DNA of 64,000 nucleotides, taken from Streptomyces microflavus (GTDB lineage: Bacteria > Actinomycetota > Actinomycetes > Streptomycetales > Streptomycetaceae). Position 1 is the first letter of the stretch. Each line of letters begins with the position of its first letter. The notes beneath the pieces are model-generated. The model did not search any database. It saw nothing but the letters and a program-made list of their open reading frames with translations, and was not told the origin of the DNA. Positions 45,385 through 54,128 of this stretch are shown one piece after another. The translations under genes and the position numbers were made by a program. The stretch spans positions 1 through 64,000 of the forward strand of contig NZ_BMUG01000011.1 of assembly GCF_014650075.1 (NCBI RefSeq). The letters run 5' to 3'.

Positions 45385-46406
45385 CCACAGCCACCCGAAG
45401 AATCACCAAGCAGGCGGCCACCGGATCGCTCACCGGGCTCGCGCTCGGCGACGCGCTGGGCTTCCCCACCGAGTTCAACGACGTCCCCGCCATCCTCACC
45501 AAAAGCGGCCCCTGGCGGCAGATGGCCCTGCCGACCCCCGCGATCGTCACCGACGACACCCAGATGACGATCGCGCTGGGCCGCGGCATCCGCACGGCCA
45601 TGGACAGCGGACTGCTCACCCCGGAGCGCCTGGTGGACCCGGTACGCAGGGAGTTCATCGCCTGGTACCACTCGCCGGAGAACAACCGCGCCCCCGGCAA
45701 CACCTGCCTCACCGCCTGCCGCATGCTCGAATCCAGCCCGGTCTGGCAGCAGGCGAGCCAGACGGGTTCCAAGGGGTGCGGCGCCAACATGCGGGTCGCG
45801 CCCGTCGGCCTCGTCCCCGGCCTCAGCGACGAGCAGCGCGCCGGCGCCGCCCAGCTCCAGGCCGCCCTCACCCACGGCCACCCCACCGCCCTGGCCGCCT
45901 CCGACCTGACCGCCCGCGCCGTCTTCCTGCTCGCCCAGGGCGCCGAACCCCTCGGCCTGATCGGCCAGTTGCGCAGCTACGCCTACGAGAACAGCGGCCG
46001 CTACCTGACCCGCTGGCTCGGCGACCTGTGGCGCCACGCCGGGGACGCCTCGCCCGAGGCGTTCATCACCCGCGGCTGGGACGAGTGCCAGAGCGCGCTG
46101 GCCGCCGTCCAGGAGGCCCTGCGCGACCCCTCGCCCGAGACGGACCCGTGCGAGCGGACCGGGGACGGCTGGATCGCCGAGGAGGCCCTCGCCACCGCCC
46201 TGCACTGCTTCCTGCTCTTCCCCGAGGACCCGCTCACCGCCCTGCGCCGGGCCGCCTGCACCCGGGGCGACTCCGACTCGATCGCCTGCCTGGCGGGAGC
46301 CTTCGCCGGGGCCCACCTGGGCGCGGGGGCCTGGCCCAAGGAGTGGTCGGAGCGCATCGAGTACCGGAGCGACCTGCTGTCGCTGGCGGCGCTCTGGGAC
46401 GCTTGA
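45381..46406 (+). CDS. ADP-ribosylglycohydrolase family protein
   Basis: 341 aa from ATG 45381, 4-nt overlap with nrtR. DraG/ARH motifs: GSLTGLALGDALGFPTEF, VTDDTQMTIALG (metal Asp pair), NTCLTACRM, GANMRVAPVGL and TRGDSDSIACLAGAFAGA (C-terminal metal motif). Would release ADP-ribose from protein or small-molecule ADP-ribosyl adducts, the ligand that NrtR senses. Context ties it to NAD recycling. Confidence 0.92.
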   Translation: MTTATRRITKQAATGSLTGLALGDALGFPTEFNDVPAILTKSGPWRQMALPTPAIVTDDTQMTIALGRGIRTAMDSGLLTPERLVDPVRREFIAWYHSPENNRAPGNTCLTACRMLESSPVWQQASQTGSKGCGANMRVAPVGLVPGLSDEQRAGAAQLQAALTHGHPTALAASDLTARAVFLLAQGAEPLGLIGQLRSYAYENSGRYLTRWLGDLWRHAGDASPEAFITRGWDECQSALAAVQEALRDPSPETDPCERTGDGWIAEEALATALHCFLLFPEDPLTALRRAACTRGDSDSIACLAGAFAGAHLGAGAWPKEWSERIEYRSDLLSLAALWDA

Positions 46407-46409
46407 TCC

Positions 46410-46674
46410 ATGAGCACCCCGCCCCTCACCCTGGCGCGGGCCGGCCTGTCAGCCGAGGACCTGGTGGGGGCTGTACGAGCCCCAGGAGACCCGGACCCGG
46501 ATGTGGGAGCGGGACGGGGTCGAGACGGACCTGGACGGGGGATCGGTGGCCCGGGGCATTGAGGAGCTGCACCGCGTCCTGGACGAGGCGCAGGAGCGCT
46601 CCCGGCTGCCGGAGGCCGCGACCGCCCTCCAGGACCTGCACGACCTCGTCGTACGGGCGAGGCTCGCGCCCTGA
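46410..46674 (+). pseudogene. Small gene interrupted by a +1 frameshift
   Basis: ATG 46410 starts MSTPPLTLARAGLSAEDLVG. At the GGGGG run 46466-46470 the frame is lost and the rest of that frame is atypical (AVRAPGDPDPDVGAGRG). Removing one G restores a continuous 87-aa protein: ...LVGLYEPQETRTRMWERDG, then GIEELHRVLDEAQERSRLPE and ALQDLHDLVVRARLAP with stop at 46672-46674. The restored part has normal Streptomyces codon use. Could be a true mutation, a sequencing error in a G-run, or slippage. Product unknown. Confidence 0.7.
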
Positions 46675-46684
46675 CGCCCGGTTC

Positions 46685-47371
46685 CTAGGCCGACGCCCGC
46701 CGGGTCCGGACCAGGAAGTCCTCCACCGCCGCCCGGTCCGGCCCGGGCGGCAGCGGGGAGGTGTCCGCAGCCTCGTCGTTCTCCTCGGCGAGGCGGTTCA
46801 TCCGGCGCTCCACCTCCGGCCAGGGCACCTCGCCCCGCTTCACCGTCAGCAGCTCCTCACGCGCCTCGCCGACGTCGATCCGCAGCTCGCCGGTGCGCAG
46901 CAGGTCCCGGCCGCTCGCCAGCAGCCGCAGCAGGTGCATCGCGTGCTTCCAGCGGGGCTCCCCGTACTGCCGCACATCCGCCTCCAGCTTCTTCCGCTGG
47001 CCCAGCGCGTAGCGGACGAACGTGCCGTGGGCCAGGCGGGAGAGGAAGGCGGCCCGCAGCGCGATCAGTTCGCGGCCGGTGTCGTCGACGTACTCCACCA
47101 GCGGTGAGTGCAGGCACTCCAGCACGTTCGGATTGGCCCGCAGCGCCAGCTCGCAGAAGCGCTCCAGCTCCCACGAGAACTGCTCGGGTCCTGGGCCCTC
47201 GATATGCGCCGGGGGCTTGTCGAAGCGCCAGAACAGCGGGGTGGGGGCGACGTACACGCCCCGCCGGTCGGTGTCGCTGCCCTCCGTCGCCAGGCCGAAC
47301 GCGCGCGAACCCATGACGCACGCGTAGACCGTGTGGTCGCGTACGAGCGTCTCGTCGGCAGGAGTAATCAT
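46685..47371 (-). CDS. Nucleotidyltransferase (Pol-beta/MNT superfamily, YcgL-like)
   Basis: 228 aa from ATG 47371. The motif VMGSRAFGLATEGSDTDRRG (G-S-x-G...D-x-D) is the minimal nucleotidyltransferase active site, followed by VYVAP. A helical remainder includes LECLHSPLVEYVD and RYALGQRKKLEADVRQYGEP. Families of this sort appear with RNA-repair and conflict systems, but the target is unknown. Convergent with the NAD operon. Confidence 0.8.
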   Translation of the reverse strand: MITPADETLVRDHTVYACVMGSRAFGLATEGSDTDRRGVYVAPTPLFWRFDKPPAHIEGPGPEQFSWELERFCELALRANPNVLECLHSPLVEYVDDTGRELIALRAAFLSRLAHGTFVRYALGQRKKLEADVRQYGEPRWKHAMHLLRLLASGRDLLRTGELRIDVGEAREELLTVKRGEVPWPEVERRMNRLAEENDEAADTSPLPPGPDRAAVEDFLVRTRRASA

Positions 47372-47445
47372 GGCGGCGAGGGTACGTGGACGGCGGGCCG
47401 CCGCGCTTCTGGATTCCGGCCGCCCGCTGCTGGGAGTCCCGGCCC

Positions 47446-47901
47446 TCAGCCCAGCAGGATCGCCCCGCCCGAGACGGTGATCTGCTCGGCCGGCAGCGGA
47501 CGGGTCGCCGGGCCGGCCTCGACCGCCGCGTCCGTGATGGAGAACTTGGAGCCGTGGCAGGGGCAGTTGATGGTGCCGTCGCTGACCGTCGAGACGAGGC
47601 ACTGGGCGTGGGTGCAGACGGCGGAGAAGGCCTTGAACTCGCCCTCCTCCGGCTGGGTCACCACCACCTTCCGCTCCTTGAAGATCGTGCCCCCGCCGAC
47701 CGGGATGTCGCTCGTCGCGGCCAGCTCCTCACCGCCGGGCGAGGCGTCGGGGAAGGTCCCGGGCGATGCCGTGTCCGACGCCGTCGGCGTACCGCTCGCG
47801 TCCCCTCCGCCGCCCTCGTCGCCGGACGATCCACAGCCGGTCACCAGGGCGGCGGCGCCCGCCGCGCCCGCGGTCAGGACCGTCCTTCGCCGTGCGTTCA
47901 T
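47446..47901 (-). CDS. Rieske [2Fe-2S] lipoprotein
   Basis: 151 aa from ATG 47901 (GGAGAGCCC upstream). Tat-like start MNARRRTVLTAGAAGAAALV with lipobox VTGC (Cys23), a Ser/Thr/Pro linker to about 60, then a Rieske domain with CTHAQC (C-x-H) and CPCHGSKF (C-x-x-H). It is a single Rieske domain on the outer membrane face, partner unknown. Not the cytochrome bc1 subunit, which has transmembrane helices. Confidence 0.92.
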   Translation of the reverse strand: MNARRRTVLTAGAAGAAALVTGCGSSGDEGGGGDASGTPTASDTASPGTFPDASPGGEELAATSDIPVGGGTIFKERKVVVTQPEEGEFKAFSAVCTHAQCLVSTVSDGTINCPCHGSKFSITDAAVEAGPATRPLPAEQITVSGGAILLG

Positions 47902-47999
47902 GGGCTCTCCAGTTGTCGAGACGTGAAAGGGGCGATCTGTGCTGGCCATGGTGGTGCCGGGGAGCGCACAGGTGAAGCAACCGGGCGGACCGAAGACAC

Positions 48000-48021
48000 T
48001 TCCTGTACAGTCGTCCAGGAA
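48000..48021. promoter_or_regulatory. Inverted repeat before the DUF1304/TetR genes
   Basis: TTCCTG-N10-CAGGAA, 25 bp before the DUF1304 start, with TACAGT (48006-48011) in the spacer as a possible -10. A natural candidate for the operator of the TetR regulator encoded two genes on. Confidence 0.45.
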
Positions 48022-48045
48022 ATCGCCCATGGGAGGCCCACCGTC

Positions 48046-48408
48046 ATGCACTCCGCAGCTCAGGTCCTGGTCGCGCTCGTCGCGCTGATCCACGTCTACT
48101 TCCTGGTCCTGGAGATGTTCCTCTGGGACACCGACCGGGGCCGCAAGGCCTTCGGCACGACCCCCGAGTTCTCCCGAGAGAGCGCCACCCTCGCCGCCAA
48201 CCAGGGCCTCTACAACGGCTTCATGGCCGCCGGACTGGTCTGGAGCCTCCTCGCCTCCGACCCGGTCTCCTACCAGGCGCAGATCTTCTTCCTGGGCTGC
48301 CTGGTCGTCGCCGGGGTCTACGGGGCCGTCACCGTGAGCCGGAAGATCCTCTTCGTCCAGGCGGTGCCGTCCGCACTCGCCCTCGGAGCCGTCCTGCTCG
48401 CGGGCTGA
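48046..48408 (+). CDS. DUF1304 family membrane protein
   Basis: 120 aa, four predicted membrane helices. Typical DUF1304 blocks: ALIHVYFLVLEMFLWDT, FGTTPEFSRESATLAANQGL then YNGFMAAGLVW, and GAVTVSRKILFVQAVPSALA. Function of the family is unknown. GGGAGG is 9 nt upstream. The TetR gene follows after 12 nt, so the pair is probably one operon. Confidence 0.88.
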   Translation: MHSAAQVLVALVALIHVYFLVLEMFLWDTDRGRKAFGTTPEFSRESATLAANQGLYNGFMAAGLVWSLLASDPVSYQAQIFFLGCLVVAGVYGAVTVSRKILFVQAVPSALALGAVLLAG

Positions 48409-48420
48409 GATCCTGGGCCG

Positions 48421-49023
48421 ATGACACCCGCAGTCACGGTCGGCAGCGCCGACCCGCGCACCGCACGCACCAGGGCCAAGCTCCGCGCGGCCCTGCTCGC
48501 CGCCTGCGAGCACCGGCCACTCGAACAGGTCAGCGTCGCGCAGGTGGTCCGAGGGGCCGGGGTCGGCCGCGCCACCTTCTACCTCCACTACGACGACCTG
48601 CACGCCCTCGCGGTGGACGCCTGCGCCGAGGTCGTCACCGAGGCGGTCGACGCCCTGCACGCCTGGGACGGCGCGCCGCCCGGCCCGGACGCGCCCCCGG
48701 CCCCGCTCGCCACCCTCCTCGCCTCCATCCACAACAGGGCACCTGTCTACCGCAGCCTGCTGCGCGAGGGCGGCGGCGGCCCGCTCGGCGAACTGCTCCA
48801 CCGGGAGCTGCGGCAGCGCAGCCTCGACGAGCTGCGCGCCCGCCGCCCGGCGGACACCGGACACGACCTCACCGCGAGCGCGGTGGCCGGGATCTTCACC
48901 GGGATGCTCGCCGACTGGGTGCACGGGCGGATCACCGCGACGCCCGGGGAGCTCGCCGGCCGGATCTGGCGCATGCTCCTCGCGGTCCACGCCACCGCCC
49001 GTCTCACGGAGAGAGCGCGGTGA
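48421..49023 (+). CDS. TetR family transcriptional regulator
   Basis: 200 aa. N-terminal HTH: ARTRAKLRAALLAACEHRPL, EQVSVAQVVRGAGVGRATFY and LHYDDLHALA. The C-terminal ligand domain is of the TetR_C type (FTGMLADWVHGRITATPGEL). Probably controls itself and the DUF1304 gene. Confidence 0.9.
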   Translation: MTPAVTVGSADPRTARTRAKLRAALLAACEHRPLEQVSVAQVVRGAGVGRATFYLHYDDLHALAVDACAEVVTEAVDALHAWDGAPPGPDAPPAPLATLLASIHNRAPVYRSLLREGGGGPLGELLHRELRQRSLDELRARRPADTGHDLTASAVAGIFTGMLADWVHGRITATPGELAGRIWRMLLAVHATARLTERAR

Positions 49024-49091
49024 CCGGGCTCTCCACCACCCCTCTAGGGTGATCGGGAGCAGCGCCGAAGTGAACGAACAAGGAGTACGAC

Positions 49092-49454
49092 GTGGCGGTA
49101 CGAGCGGTCCGAGGAGCCGTCCAGCTGGAGCGGGACGAGGCCGGGCACATGGACGAGCGGGTCGGTGAGCTGCTCACGGCCGTCCTGGAACGCAACGAGC
49201 TGGTCGCCGACGACCTGATCAGCATCTGGTTCACCGCAACCCCGGACCTGCACAGCGACTTCCCGGCCGCCGCCGCGCGCGGCCTCGGGATCGTCGACGT
49301 ACCCCTGATCTGCGCCCAGGAGCTGGACATCGAGGGGGCCATGCCCCGCGTCGTCCGCCTCCTCGCCCACGTCGAGACCTACCTGTCGCGCGCGGAGATC
49401 CAGCACGTCTACCTCGGCGCCACCGCCGCCCTGCGCAAGGACATCGCCCAGTGA
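49092..49454 (+). CDS. aroH: Chorismate mutase, AroH type
   Basis: 120 aa from GTG 49092 with AAGGAG 7 nt upstream. Monofunctional AroH fold: AVRAVRGAVQLERDE, DDLISIWFTATPDLHSDFPA, ARGLGIVDVPLICAQELDI and HVYLGATAALRKDIA. Converts chorismate to prephenate. The tyrA start overlaps its stop (GTGA), giving a Tyr/Phe branch pair. Confidence 0.95.
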   Translation: MAVRAVRGAVQLERDEAGHMDERVGELLTAVLERNELVADDLISIWFTATPDLHSDFPAAAARGLGIVDVPLICAQELDIEGAMPRVVRLLAHVETYLSRAEIQHVYLGATAALRKDIAQ

Positions 49455-50536
49455 GAACCGCCCTCGTCATCGGAACCGGGCTCGTCGGCACCTCCGCCGC
49501 CCTGGCCCTGGCCGGCCGTGGCATCCACGTCCACCTCGTCGACCACGACCCCGAGTCGGCCCGCACCGCGGCCGCCCTCGGCGCCGGCACCGACGAGCCG
49601 CCGGAGGGCCGGGTCGACCTGGCCGTCGTCGCCGTACCGCCCGCCCACACCGCCACCGTCCTGGCCGCGGCCATGCGCGCCGGAGCGGCCCGCGGCTACC
49701 TGGACGTCGCCAGCGTCAAGGGCGGCCCGCGCCGCGAGCTGGAGGCGCTCGGCGTCGACCTGACCCCGTACATCGGTACGCACCCGATGGCGGGCAAGGA
49801 GCGCTCGGGACCGCTCGCCGCCACCGCCGACCTCTTCGAGGGCCGCCCCTGGGTCCTCACCCCCACCCGGGACACCGACACCGAGGTTCTCAACCTCGCC
49901 CTGGAACTCGTCGCGCTCTGCCGGGCCGTCCCCGTGGTCATGGACGCCGACGCCCACGACCGGGCCGTCGCCCTCGTCTCCCACACCCCGCAGCTGATCT
50001 CCTCCATGGTCGCGGCGCGCCTGGAGGAGGCCGACGAGACCGCCGTACGCCTGTGCGGCCAGGGCATCCGCGACGTGACCCGGATCGCCGCGTCCGACCC
50101 CCGGATGTGGGTGGAGATCCTCTCCGCCAACCCCGGACCGGTCGCCGACGTGCTCGCCGGGGTCGCCGCCGACCTGGAGGAGACCGTGACCGCGCTGCGT
50201 GGCCTGCACTCCGCCGACGAGGAGAAGCGGCGCGCGGGCACCGAGGCCATCGAGGACGTCCTGCGCCGCGGCAACGCCGGCCGCGTCCGGGTCCCCGGCA
50301 AGCACGGCGCCGCCCCCGCCGCCTACGAGACCGTGGCCGTCCTCATCGGCGACAAGCCGGGCGAGCTGGCCGCGATCTTCGCCGACGCGGGCCGGGCCGG
50401 GGTCAACATCGAGGACGTCCGCATCGAGCACGCCACCGGACAGCAGGCGGGCCTGGTCCAGCTCATGGTCGAACCGAGCGCCGCCCCCGCGCTCGGCGCG
50501 GCCCTCACCGAGCGCGGCTGGTCGATCCGCAGCTGA
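49451..50536 (+). CDS. tyrA: Prephenate dehydrogenase with ACT domain
   Basis: 361 aa from GTG 49451. NAD-binding ALVIGTGLVGTSAALALAGR, catalytic region THPMAGKERSGP and SHTPQLISSMVA. The C-terminal ACT domain (AVLIGDKPGELAAIFADAGR, AGVNIEDVRIEH) suggests allosteric control by tyrosine. Coupled to aroH. Confidence 0.95.
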   Translation: MRTALVIGTGLVGTSAALALAGRGIHVHLVDHDPESARTAAALGAGTDEPPEGRVDLAVVAVPPAHTATVLAAAMRAGAARGYLDVASVKGGPRRELEALGVDLTPYIGTHPMAGKERSGPLAATADLFEGRPWVLTPTRDTDTEVLNLALELVALCRAVPVVMDADAHDRAVALVSHTPQLISSMVAARLEEADETAVRLCGQGIRDVTRIAASDPRMWVEILSANPGPVADVLAGVAADLEETVTALRGLHSADEEKRRAGTEAIEDVLRRGNAGRVRVPGKHGAAPAAYETVAVLIGDKPGELAAIFADAGRAGVNIEDVRIEHATGQQAGLVQLMVEPSAAPALGAALTERGWSIRS

Positions 50537-50541
50537 GACCG

Positions 50542-50575
50542 GTACGGGGGCGGGCCCCCGGCGCCACCCCCGTAC
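50542..50575 (+). terminator. Hairpin after tyrA
   Basis: GTACGGGGG (50542-50550) pairs with CCCCCGTAC (50567-50575), with further pairing in the 16-nt loop. A second overlapping copy of the GTACGGGG block follows. Probable terminator; no T-run. A TAACCT (50626-50631) downstream is a likely -10 for cmk. Confidence 0.6.
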
Positions 50576-50694
50576 GGGGACGGAGGCTCCCCCGTACGGG
50601 GTACAAGGGCGCGCCCGGCACTCGGTAACCTGGTACGAGGCCGCCCGCAGGCCCGTCCGTCCCCACCCCGTGTACCAGGAAGGTGTCCACCGCC

Positions 50695-51378
50695 GTGGAA
50701 ACCGCAAGCTCCGCAGTGATCGTCGCCATCGACGGGCCCTCCGGCACCGGCAAGTCGAGCACCTCCAAGGCCGTCGCCGCCAAGCTCGGCCTGAGCTACC
50801 TGGACACGGGCGCGCAGTACCGGGCCATCACCTGGTGGATGCTGAACAACGGCATCGACGTGACCAGCCCGGCGGAGATCGCGACGGCGGCCGCCAAGCC
50901 CGTGATCATCTCCGGCACCGACCCGACCGGCCCGACGATCACCGTCGACGGCGAGGACGCCTCGGGCCCGATCCGCACCCAGGAGGTCACCTCCAAGGTC
51001 AGCGCCGTCAGCGCGGTCCCCGAGGTGCGCACGATCATCACCGAGCTCCAGCGCTCCATCGCCGCCGGCGCCGAGGGCGGCATCGTCGTGGAGGGCCGGG
51101 ACATCGGCACCACCGTGCTGCCCGACGCGGACCTCAAGATCTTCCTCACCGCCTCCCCGGAGGCCCGCGCCGCCCGCCGCAGCGGTGAGGTCAAGGGCTC
51201 CGACCTCGCCGCCACCCGTGAGGCCCTGATCAAGCGGGACGCCGCCGACTCCGGCCGCAAGACCTCCCCCCTCGCCAAGGCGGACGACGCGGTCGAGGTG
51301 GACACCACCGAGCTGACCCTCCAGCAGGTCATCGAGTGCGTCGTCACCCTCGTCGAGGAGAAGCGGACCGCCGCGTGA
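50695..51378 (+). CDS. cmk: Cytidylate kinase
   Basis: 227 aa, the normal length, from GTG 50695 with AGGAAGG 11 nt upstream; the in-frame GTG at 50683 overlaps that site. P-loop IDGPSGTGKSS, YLDTGAQYRAITW, VVEGRDIGTTVLPDADLKIF and the lid R residues. Note the SGTGKSST, TGAQYR pattern of actinobacterial enzymes. Phosphorylates CMP/dCMP. Confidence 0.96.
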   Translation: METASSAVIVAIDGPSGTGKSSTSKAVAAKLGLSYLDTGAQYRAITWWMLNNGIDVTSPAEIATAAAKPVIISGTDPTGPTITVDGEDASGPIRTQEVTSKVSAVSAVPEVRTIITELQRSIAAGAEGGIVVEGRDIGTTVLPDADLKIFLTASPEARAARRSGEVKGSDLAATREALIKRDAADSGRKTSPLAKADDAVEVDTTELTLQQVIECVVTLVEEKRTAA

Positions 51379-52031
51379 GCGACGCCACGGGGGCGCCCAC
51401 ACTGCGCGGAGCCGCGGTCGGGCGAAGGATCGGCATCGGCCTGATGTACGGGCTCTGGAAGCCCCGGGTGCTCGGCGCGTGGCGCGTGCCCGCCGCCGGA
51501 CCCGTCATACTCGCGGTGAACCACTCCCACAACATCGACGGACCGATGCTGATGGGGACCGCACCCCGGCCGGTGCACTTCCTGATCAAGAAAGAGGCGT
51601 TCGTCGGCCCCCTCGACCCGTTCCTGCACGGGATCGGACAGATCGAGGTGGACCGTACGACCGTCGACCGCACCGCCATCGGCCACGCGCTGGGCGTCCT
51701 GGCGGACGGCGGGGCGCTCGGGATCTTCCCGGAGGGCACCCGGGGCGAGGGCGACTTCGCCTCACTGCGGGCCGGACTCGCGTACTTCGCGGTACGCGGC
51801 GGGGCGCCGATCGTCCCCGTCGCCGTTCTGGGAAGCACGGAGCGCCGCGGACGGTTGATACGGGGGCTGCCCCCGCTGCGCAGCCGGGTCGACGTCGTCT
51901 TCGGTGACGCGTTCGACGCGAGCGCCGGCGACGGGCGGCGTACGCGCAAGGCGCTGGACGAGGCGACCCTGCGGATCCAGGGGAAGCTCACCGCCCACCT
52001 GGAAAGTGCCAAGCGCCTCACCGGGCGATAG
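51375..52031 (+). CDS. 1-acyl-sn-glycerol-3-phosphate acyltransferase (PlsC family)
   Basis: 218 aa from GTG 51375, overlapping cmk. Acyltransferase motif I NHSHNIDGP (H-x4-D), motif III FPEGTRGEGDF and motif IV APIVPVAVLGS. Makes phosphatidic acid or a related lipid. Sits between cmk and der as in other streptomycetes and may be cotranscribed with both. Confidence 0.92.
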   Translation: MSDATGAPTLRGAAVGRRIGIGLMYGLWKPRVLGAWRVPAAGPVILAVNHSHNIDGPMLMGTAPRPVHFLIKKEAFVGPLDPFLHGIGQIEVDRTTVDRTAIGHALGVLADGGALGIFPEGTRGEGDFASLRAGLAYFAVRGGAPIVPVAVLGSTERRGRLIRGLPPLRSRVDVVFGDAFDASAGDGRRTRKALDEATLRIQGKLTAHLESAKRLTGR

Positions 52032-52109
52032 GCCAGACTTGACCGGACTTGAGTAGTGGACGGCGCTGATCGCGGTCCATCGATGATGATGCAAAGAGGA
52101 ACGGACTTC

Positions 52110-53579
52110 ATGAACGACCAGATTCACTCCGACGGCTCGGACCACGAGCACGGAGAACTTGGCGATGCCGAGTACGCGGAGTTCATGGAGCTCGCCGCGC
52201 AGGAAGGCTTCGACCCCGAAGAGGTCGAGGGCGCCCTCGGTGAGGCCGGTCACGGCCCGCTCCCCGTGCTCGCCGTCGTCGGCCGCCCCAATGTCGGCAA
52301 GTCGACCCTGGTGAACCGGATCATCGGCCGCCGTGAGGCCGTCGTGCAGGACAAGCCCGGCGTCACCCGCGACCGCGTCAGCTACGAGGCCGAGTGGGCG
52401 GGCCGCCGCTTCAAGGTCATGGACACCGGCGGCTGGGAGCAGGACGTGCTGGGCCTCGACGCCTCCGTCGCCGCCCAGGCCGAGTACGCCATCCAGACGG
52501 CCGACGCCGTCGTCTTCGTGGTCGACGCGACCGTCGGCGCCACCGACACCGACGAGGCCGTCGTCAAGCTGCTGCGCCGGGCCGGCAAGCCCGTCGTGCT
52601 CTGCGCCAACAAGGTCGACGGCCAGAGCGGCGAGGCCGACGCCACCGCCCTGTGGTCGCTCGGCCTCGGCGAGCCCTACCCGGTCTCCTCGCTGCACGGC
52701 CGCGGCACCGGCGACATGCTGGACGCCGTCCTCGAAGCCCTCCCGGACGCCCCGGAGCAGAAGTTCGGCACCGCGCTCGGCGGCCCCCGCCGCATCGCGC
52801 TGATCGGCCGTCCGAACGTCGGCAAGTCCTCCCTGCTGAACAAGGTCGCGGGCGAGGACCGGGTCGTCGTCAACGAGCAGGCCGGCACCACTCGCGACCC
52901 GGTCGACGAGCTGATCAAGCTCGGCGGCATCACCTGGAAGTTCATCGACACGGCAGGCATCCGCCGCCGCGTCCACCTCCAGGAGGGCGCGGACTACTAC
53001 GCCTCGCTCCGTACGGCCGCCGCCGTGGAGAAGGCCGAGGTCGCCGTCATCCTGATCGACTCCAGCGAGTCCGTCAGCGTCCAGGACCAGCGGATCATCA
53101 CCATGGCCGTGGACGCCGGGCGCGCCATCGTCGTCGCCTTCAACAAGTGGGACACCCTCGACGAGGAGCGCCGCTACTACCTGGAGCGCGAGATCGAGAC
53201 GGAGCTCGCGCAGATCGCCTGGGCCCCCCGTGTCAACGTCTCGGCCCTCACCGGCCGGCACATGGAGAAGCTCGTCCCGGCGATCGAGACCGCGATCGAG
53301 GGCTGGGAGACCCGCATCCCGACCGGCCGGCTCAACGCCTTCCTCGGTGAGATCGTCGCCTCCCACCCGCACCCCATCCGCGGTGGCAAGCAGCCGCGCA
53401 TCCTGTTCGGCACCCAGGCGGGCACCAAGCCGCCGCGGTTCGTGCTCTTCGCCTCGGGCTTCCTGGAGCACGGCTACCGCCGCTTCGTCGAGCGCCGGCT
53501 GCGCGAGGAGTTCGGCTTCGAGGGCACCCCGATCCACATCTCGGTCCGGGTCCGCGAGAAGCGCGGCCGCAACAAGTAG
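52110..53579 (+). CDS. der: Ribosome-associated GTPase Der (EngA)
   Basis: 489 aa from ATG 52110 (AAAGAGGA upstream). Two Era-like G domains: first VVGRPNVGKSTLVNRI, DTGGW, NKVD; second LIGRPNVGKSSLLNKV, DTAGIRRR, NKWD. A C-terminal KH-like domain follows (RFVLFASGFLEHGYRRFVER...). A 60-residue acidic N-terminal extension (HSDGSDHEHGELGDAEYAEF) is actinobacterial. Needed for 50S assembly. Confidence 0.96.
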   Translation: MNDQIHSDGSDHEHGELGDAEYAEFMELAAQEGFDPEEVEGALGEAGHGPLPVLAVVGRPNVGKSTLVNRIIGRREAVVQDKPGVTRDRVSYEAEWAGRRFKVMDTGGWEQDVLGLDASVAAQAEYAIQTADAVVFVVDATVGATDTDEAVVKLLRRAGKPVVLCANKVDGQSGEADATALWSLGLGEPYPVSSLHGRGTGDMLDAVLEALPDAPEQKFGTALGGPRRIALIGRPNVGKSSLLNKVAGEDRVVVNEQAGTTRDPVDELIKLGGITWKFIDTAGIRRRVHLQEGADYYASLRTAAAVEKAEVAVILIDSSESVSVQDQRIITMAVDAGRAIVVAFNKWDTLDEERRYYLEREIETELAQIAWAPRVNVSALTGRHMEKLVPAIETAIEGWETRIPTGRLNAFLGEIVASHPHPIRGGKQPRILFGTQAGTKPPRFVLFASGFLEHGYRRFVERRLREEFGFEGTPIHISVRVREKRGRNK

Positions 53580-53586
53580 CACCCAC

Positions 53587-53645
53587 GCGTACGGGAGAGC
53601 CCCGGCGGTCCCCATGTGGGGGACCGCCGGGGCTCTCCCGTACGC
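53587..53645. terminator. 27-bp perfect hairpin terminator between der and convergent gene
   Basis: 53587-53613 is the exact reverse complement of 53619-53645, loop ATGTG. It is very GC-rich and unusually long. It sits between convergent genes (der and 53650, minus) and probably ends both transcripts. No T-run. Confidence 0.85.
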
Positions 53646-53649
53646 GGAC

Positions 53650-54126
53650 TCAGGACTCCCGGGACCCCGGCGGAAGCGCCGCGGGCCGGGGACGCCCGGC
53701 GTGGCGTCCCACCCGCTGCCAGGAGCCGAGCGTCCCGGTGTGCTGGCTCTGGCCGCTGCCGCTGCCGCTGCCGCTGCCGGTCCCGGAGTGCCGGTCCTGT
53801 CCGGCCGGGGCCGAGTGGCCGAGCGGGGCCCGGGAGGCGAAGAGCCCGGCGCCGAAGGCCGGGAAGCGGAGGTTCTCCTCACCGCTCCGGTCACCCGGCA
53901 ACGCCCGGAACGAGCGCCGGTACTCGGAGTACAGCGCGTCGTAGATCGGGGTGGCGGACATGCCCACCGATGGTTCCTGCGAGGGACGCATGGCAGGAAT
54001 CTGGCTCTGGTGCTGGCGGGAGGGGTCGTATGAGTGCACGTAGGTGCCAACGACCTCACCGCCCGTCGGATGCGGTCCCGCCGGAGAAAACGCTGTTCGG
54101 CGGGGGTGCCCGAGCGGGGCGGACAT
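53650..54126 (-). CDS. Uncharacterised Ser/Gly/Pro-rich protein
   Basis: 158 aa from ATG 54126, 2 nt after the end of the upstream gene on the same strand. A central conserved-looking block (SATPIYDALYSEYRRSFRAL, GEENLRFPAFGAGLFASR) is followed by a low-complexity tail with a Gly-Ser repeat (TGSGSGSGSGQSQHTG). No known domain recognised. Likely coexpressed with the next gene. Confidence 0.65.
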   Translation of the reverse strand: MSAPLGHPRRTAFSPAGPHPTGGEVVGTYVHSYDPSRQHQSQIPAMRPSQEPSVGMSATPIYDALYSEYRRSFRALPGDRSGEENLRFPAFGAGLFASRAPLGHSAPAGQDRHSGTGSGSGSGSGQSQHTGTLGSWQRVGRHAGRPRPAALPPGSRES

Positions 54127-54128
54127 GA

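Noticed and set aside
46426..46641. Minus-strand 71-codon frame over the broken small gene
   Set aside because: The plus strand gives a better protein after one-base correction; the minus frame lacks a ribosome site and domain.
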